Positions 61,838 through 64,000 of a stretch of DNA of 64,000 nucleotides are shown here, one piece after another. Location of the stretch: positions 1 through 64,000 of the forward strand of contig JAZULV010000011.1 of NCBI GenBank assembly GCA_045603305.1. The letters are read 5' to 3'. The notes under the pieces were generated by a model that did not search any database, was not told where the DNA came from, and saw only the letters and a list, made by a program, of their open reading frames with translations. Every line of letters begins with the position of its first letter. Position 1 is the first letter of the stretch. Source of the stretch: JAFRXK01 sp045603305 (GTDB lineage Bacteria > Bacillota > Clostridia > Lachnospirales > Lachnospiraceae). Position numbers and translations under genes: made by a program.

Positions 61838-61872
61838 AAATAGCAGGCTGATATGTAGCCTGTTATTTTTTT
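61838..61872 (+). terminator. intrinsic terminator after the lipoprotein gene
   Basis: CAGGCT (61844-61849) pairs with AGCCTG (61857-61862), extended by A/T pairs on either side, followed by TTATTTTTTT. Strong T tract. Confidence 0.8.
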
Positions 61873-61897
61873 GCCCGATTTTGAGGAGGAATAAAAA

Positions 61898-64000
61898 GTG
61901 AAACAGAGATTGAAGCGATTTATGGCAGGATTTTTAGCCATGTTGACGGTATTTACAACTTTGTTTACCAACGGAACAACAGCCTTTGCAGCAAGTCCGA
62001 GTGCAAATATTTCATTCTGGCACGCTTCCACAAAGGATTCCGGAGAGGTAAGTGAGTTAAAGCCGGGATACAATCATGGAAAAATCCTTTATGCAGTCAT
62101 TGACGGAAATGCAGCCTATTGTATGAATTTCGGTCTTGCGGCTGACGGTGGACAGCTTATGAACAGTTATGAGAACTCAAGCACAAGCATGAGTGCAGAG
62201 CAGGAGAAGTTGTTAAGCTACTGCCTGTATTATGGCTACGGCACAAATAGTGCAACAGCTCCGTCCAATGACCAGTGTGACCAGTTCATTGCAACACAGG
62301 CAATGGTATGGGTAATCGTTGCAAATATTTATGGTACTTCGAGTGCGGATTCTGCGGCTCAGAAGCTCTGTAATACAGCACCGAACCCTACAAGCTCATA
62401 TAATTACTACACATCATTAAGGAACAGCATCAATGCGTCTTATTATGTGACAGTACCGAGCTTTTCAGCTACAAGACAGAGTAAGGCTCCGACTTATGAG
62501 CTAAAATGGAATGAAGCAAATCAGAGATTTGAAACAACCTTAACAGACAGTAACGGAGTGCTTGGAAACTTCTCGATTTCCCTTAGCGGATATTCTGTTG
62601 AAAAGAGTGGTAACAGCGTGACTATTTCCAGCACATCAGTAAATACAAATGCAACCACAGCAACAATGGATTCCACAATCGGGGCAGTTGAGACTACAAC
62701 AAGCTGTGTGTTCTGGCTTACAGACAAATCCGGTTATCAGGAATTTGTTTCTGAAAGACCACAGGCTGATCCGGTTCATGCGTATTTCAAGGTTAAAACC
62801 GAAAATATTGGTTATGGACAGATTACAAAGCAGGATGAGGAAAGCGGTGTGAAGTTATCCGGTGCAGTTTATGGTATCTATTCCGACAGTAGCTGCACAA
62901 ACCTTGTAGATAAGCTGACAACAGGCTCAGACGGTAAGGCAAAATCAAAGGCTCTTGTAGCAGGCACTTACTATGTGAAGGAGATTACTGCTCCGAAGGG
63001 TTATGTGCTTAGTGACAAAGTTCATACCTTAACTGTAAAGGCAGGACAGACTACTTCCTTTACTGCTACGGACAAGGAACAGCTTGGAGCCATTACCATT
63101 TACAAAGAGGGAGAAGTGCTTTCCGGTTGGAATGGTACGAATTTCACTTATGAAATGAGAAAGCTGCCGGGAGCAACTTTTATGGTAACAGCAGGCGCAG
63201 ATATTTATAAGGCAGACGGTACAAAAGTGTATAACAAGGGCGATGTGATTGCAGAAAACCTTGTGACCGGAACGGACGGACAGGTGGTGCTTACAGACCT
63301 TCACTTAGGAACTTATGTGGTTACAGAGACAAAGAGTATTGACGGTTATACTATCAACACCACGTCTCAGACTGTAAAGATTGAGTACAAGGATCAGACT
63401 GTAAATGTGCAGTACGAAGCAACTACCATTCAGAATGCAAGACAGAAAGCGGAAGTATCTGTTGTAAAGCAGGATTCCGAGACAGAAAATCCTCTTGATG
63501 GCGGTAAGTACACTCTTTATGCCGGAAATGACATTAAGAACTATGCCGGACAGGTCATCGTGACAAAAGGTACTGCATTACAGACCGTAACAACAGGAGA
63601 AGATGGAAAAGCAGCTTACACATTGGATTTACCGATTGCAAACAGCTACTATATTTCCGAAACACAGGCTCCTTACGGATATATCAGAAACAGTAGTGAT
63701 GTTTACAGTTTCAACTTCAATTGCCTTTCTGAAACAACACCAAAGGCAACCTTTGCCCATACTTTTGAGAATGACCGTACCACAGCAAAAATCCATATTT
63801 TCAAGATGGATAAGGAAACCTGTGTAGCCATTCCACAGGGCGATGCGTCTTTAGAGGGTGCTGTATATGGCTTATATGCCCGCAATGACATTGTTCATCC
63901 TGACGGAGCAACAGGCGTGGTATTTAAGGCAGGGGATTTGATTGCCACACTTACCACAGACAAGTATGGTGAGGCAGAGGTAGATAACCTTTATCTCGGA
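61898..64000 (+). CDS. SpaA/Cna_B-type surface adhesin with thioester-like N-domain (3' end outside window)
   Basis: An open frame from GTG 61898, behind GAGGAGGA (61883-61890), with no stop to the window end: 701 residues visible. Signal peptide about 1-32 (TAFAA). The N-terminal domain has YCMNFG (Cys75) and TQAMVW (Gln134), the pair of motifs that form an internal thioester in Gram-positive adhesins. From about residue 305 come Cna_B/SpaA-like beta domains, each starting near an ITKQD, ITIYKEG, VSVVKQD or IHIFKMD Lys and containing a YYVKE, YVVTE or YYISE Glu, as needed for isopeptide bonds. It would be anchored by a sortase signal beyond the window. Confidence 0.88.
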   Translation, partial: MKQRLKRFMAGFLAMLTVFTTLFTNGTTAFAASPSANISFWHASTKDSGEVSELKPGYNHGKILYAVIDGNAAYCMNFGLAADGGQLMNSYENSSTSMSAEQEKLLSYCLYYGYGTNSATAPSNDQCDQFIATQAMVWVIVANIYGTSSADSAAQKLCNTAPNPTSSYNYYTSLRNSINASYYVTVPSFSATRQSKAPTYELKWNEANQRFETTLTDSNGVLGNFSISLSGYSVEKSGNSVTISSTSVNTNATTATMDSTIGAVETTTSCVFWLTDKSGYQEFVSERPQADPVHAYFKVKTENIGYGQITKQDEESGVKLSGAVYGIYSDSSCTNLVDKLTTGSDGKAKSKALVAGTYYVKEITAPKGYVLSDKVHTLTVKAGQTTSFTATDKEQLGAITIYKEGEVLSGWNGTNFTYEMRKLPGATFMVTAGADIYKADGTKVYNKGDVIAENLVTGTDGQVVLTDLHLGTYVVTETKSIDGYTINTTSQTVKIEYKDQTVNVQYEATTIQNARQKAEVSVVKQDSETENPLDGGKYTLYAGNDIKNYAGQVIVTKGTALQTVTTGEDGKAAYTLDLPIANSYYISETQAPYGYIRNSSDVYSFNFNCLSETTPKATFAHTFENDRTTAKIHIFKMDKETCVAIPQGDASLEGAVYGLYARNDIVHPDGATGVVFKAGDLIATLTTDKYGEAEVDNLYLG

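Larger units (their letters stand above)
57795..64000 (+). mobile_element. left end of an integrative conjugative element (partial)
   Basis: Starts within a few bases of 57795, where the subtilase frame breaks, and runs off the window. It carries three related 16-bp sites, small proteins, a ParM/ParR-like pair, a Cys-rich protein, a lipoprotein and a large Cna_B adhesin, a cargo typical of gut Tn1549-like or CTn-type elements. Integrase, relaxase and type IV secretion genes are not in view, so family and mobility are inferred. Confidence 0.6.

Noticed and set aside
1..64000. tRNA or rRNA genes
   Set aside because: No cloverleaf with a conserved T-loop or rRNA sequence was noticed on either strand, though a covariance search was not possible.

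Overview
This window looks like a chromosome segment of a low-GC Gram-positive gut bacterium of the Lachnospiraceae (Clostridia). Supporting signs are strong GGAGG ribosome binding sites, occasional GTG and TTG starts, clostridial ChW wall-protein repeats, the cdaA-cdaR pair, GreA, ClpX, several small clostridial families of unknown function, and a gut-type conjugative element at the right edge. Genus is not claimed. No tRNA, rRNA or CRISPR array was seen.

Layout. (1) 1-12311, housekeeping and conserved unknowns: two tandem YcxB-like membrane proteins (the first cut by the window edge), a DUF4003-like protein, ornithine carbamoyltransferase, BirA, an ADP-ribosylglycohydrolase, DusB, GreA behind a perfect sigma-A promoter, and an operon of two unrecognised membrane proteins, CdaA, CdaR and an HPr-like protein. 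(2) 12380-39796, a very large surface-polysaccharide locus. Its first half has a Wzy-type polymerase, a Wzx-type flippase, GT2 and GT8 transferases, a sugar aminotransferase, and a PLP-enzyme plus ATP-grasp pair. Its second half looks more AT-rich and has RfbC, an ABC exporter whose permease carries an extra extracytoplasmic domain, WsaF-like multidomain rhamnosyltransferases and GT-C type membrane proteins. (3) 39892-42382, a minus-strand pair of unrecognised genes, closed on one side by a nested bidirectional terminator and followed by about 860 bp of gene-poor, apparently decayed DNA. (4) 43248-53609, two secreted wall hydrolases (CHAP and GH25) with ChW repeats in groups of three, then more rhamnosyltransferase-like genes, the polyprenyl-phosphate sugar transferase that would start glycan synthesis, and an LCP ligase that would attach it to peptidoglycan. 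(5) 53796-57363, an HtrA-type protease and ClpX. (6) 57477-64000, the start of a subtilisin-like protease gene that stops just after its catalytic Asp motif, followed by the left end of an integrative conjugative element with 16-bp repeats, a ParM/ParR-like pair, micropeptides, a lipoprotein and a large thioester/Cna_B-type adhesin that leaves the window.

How the genes work together. The middle 40 kb reads as a rhamnose-rich wall or capsular glycan factory: initiation (50974), repeat assembly by many transferases, export by a flippase and/or ABC transporter, polymerisation, ligation by LCP, and associated wall hydrolases. The presence of both a Wzx/Wzy set and an ABC set suggests two glycans or a composite locus. 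The least explained parts are the minus-strand gene pair, the shared extracytoplasmic domain of the ABC permease and its stand-alone relative, the membrane proteins upstream of CdaA, and the element-borne micropeptide and leader region. Assignments rest on motifs read by eye; no database search was possible.
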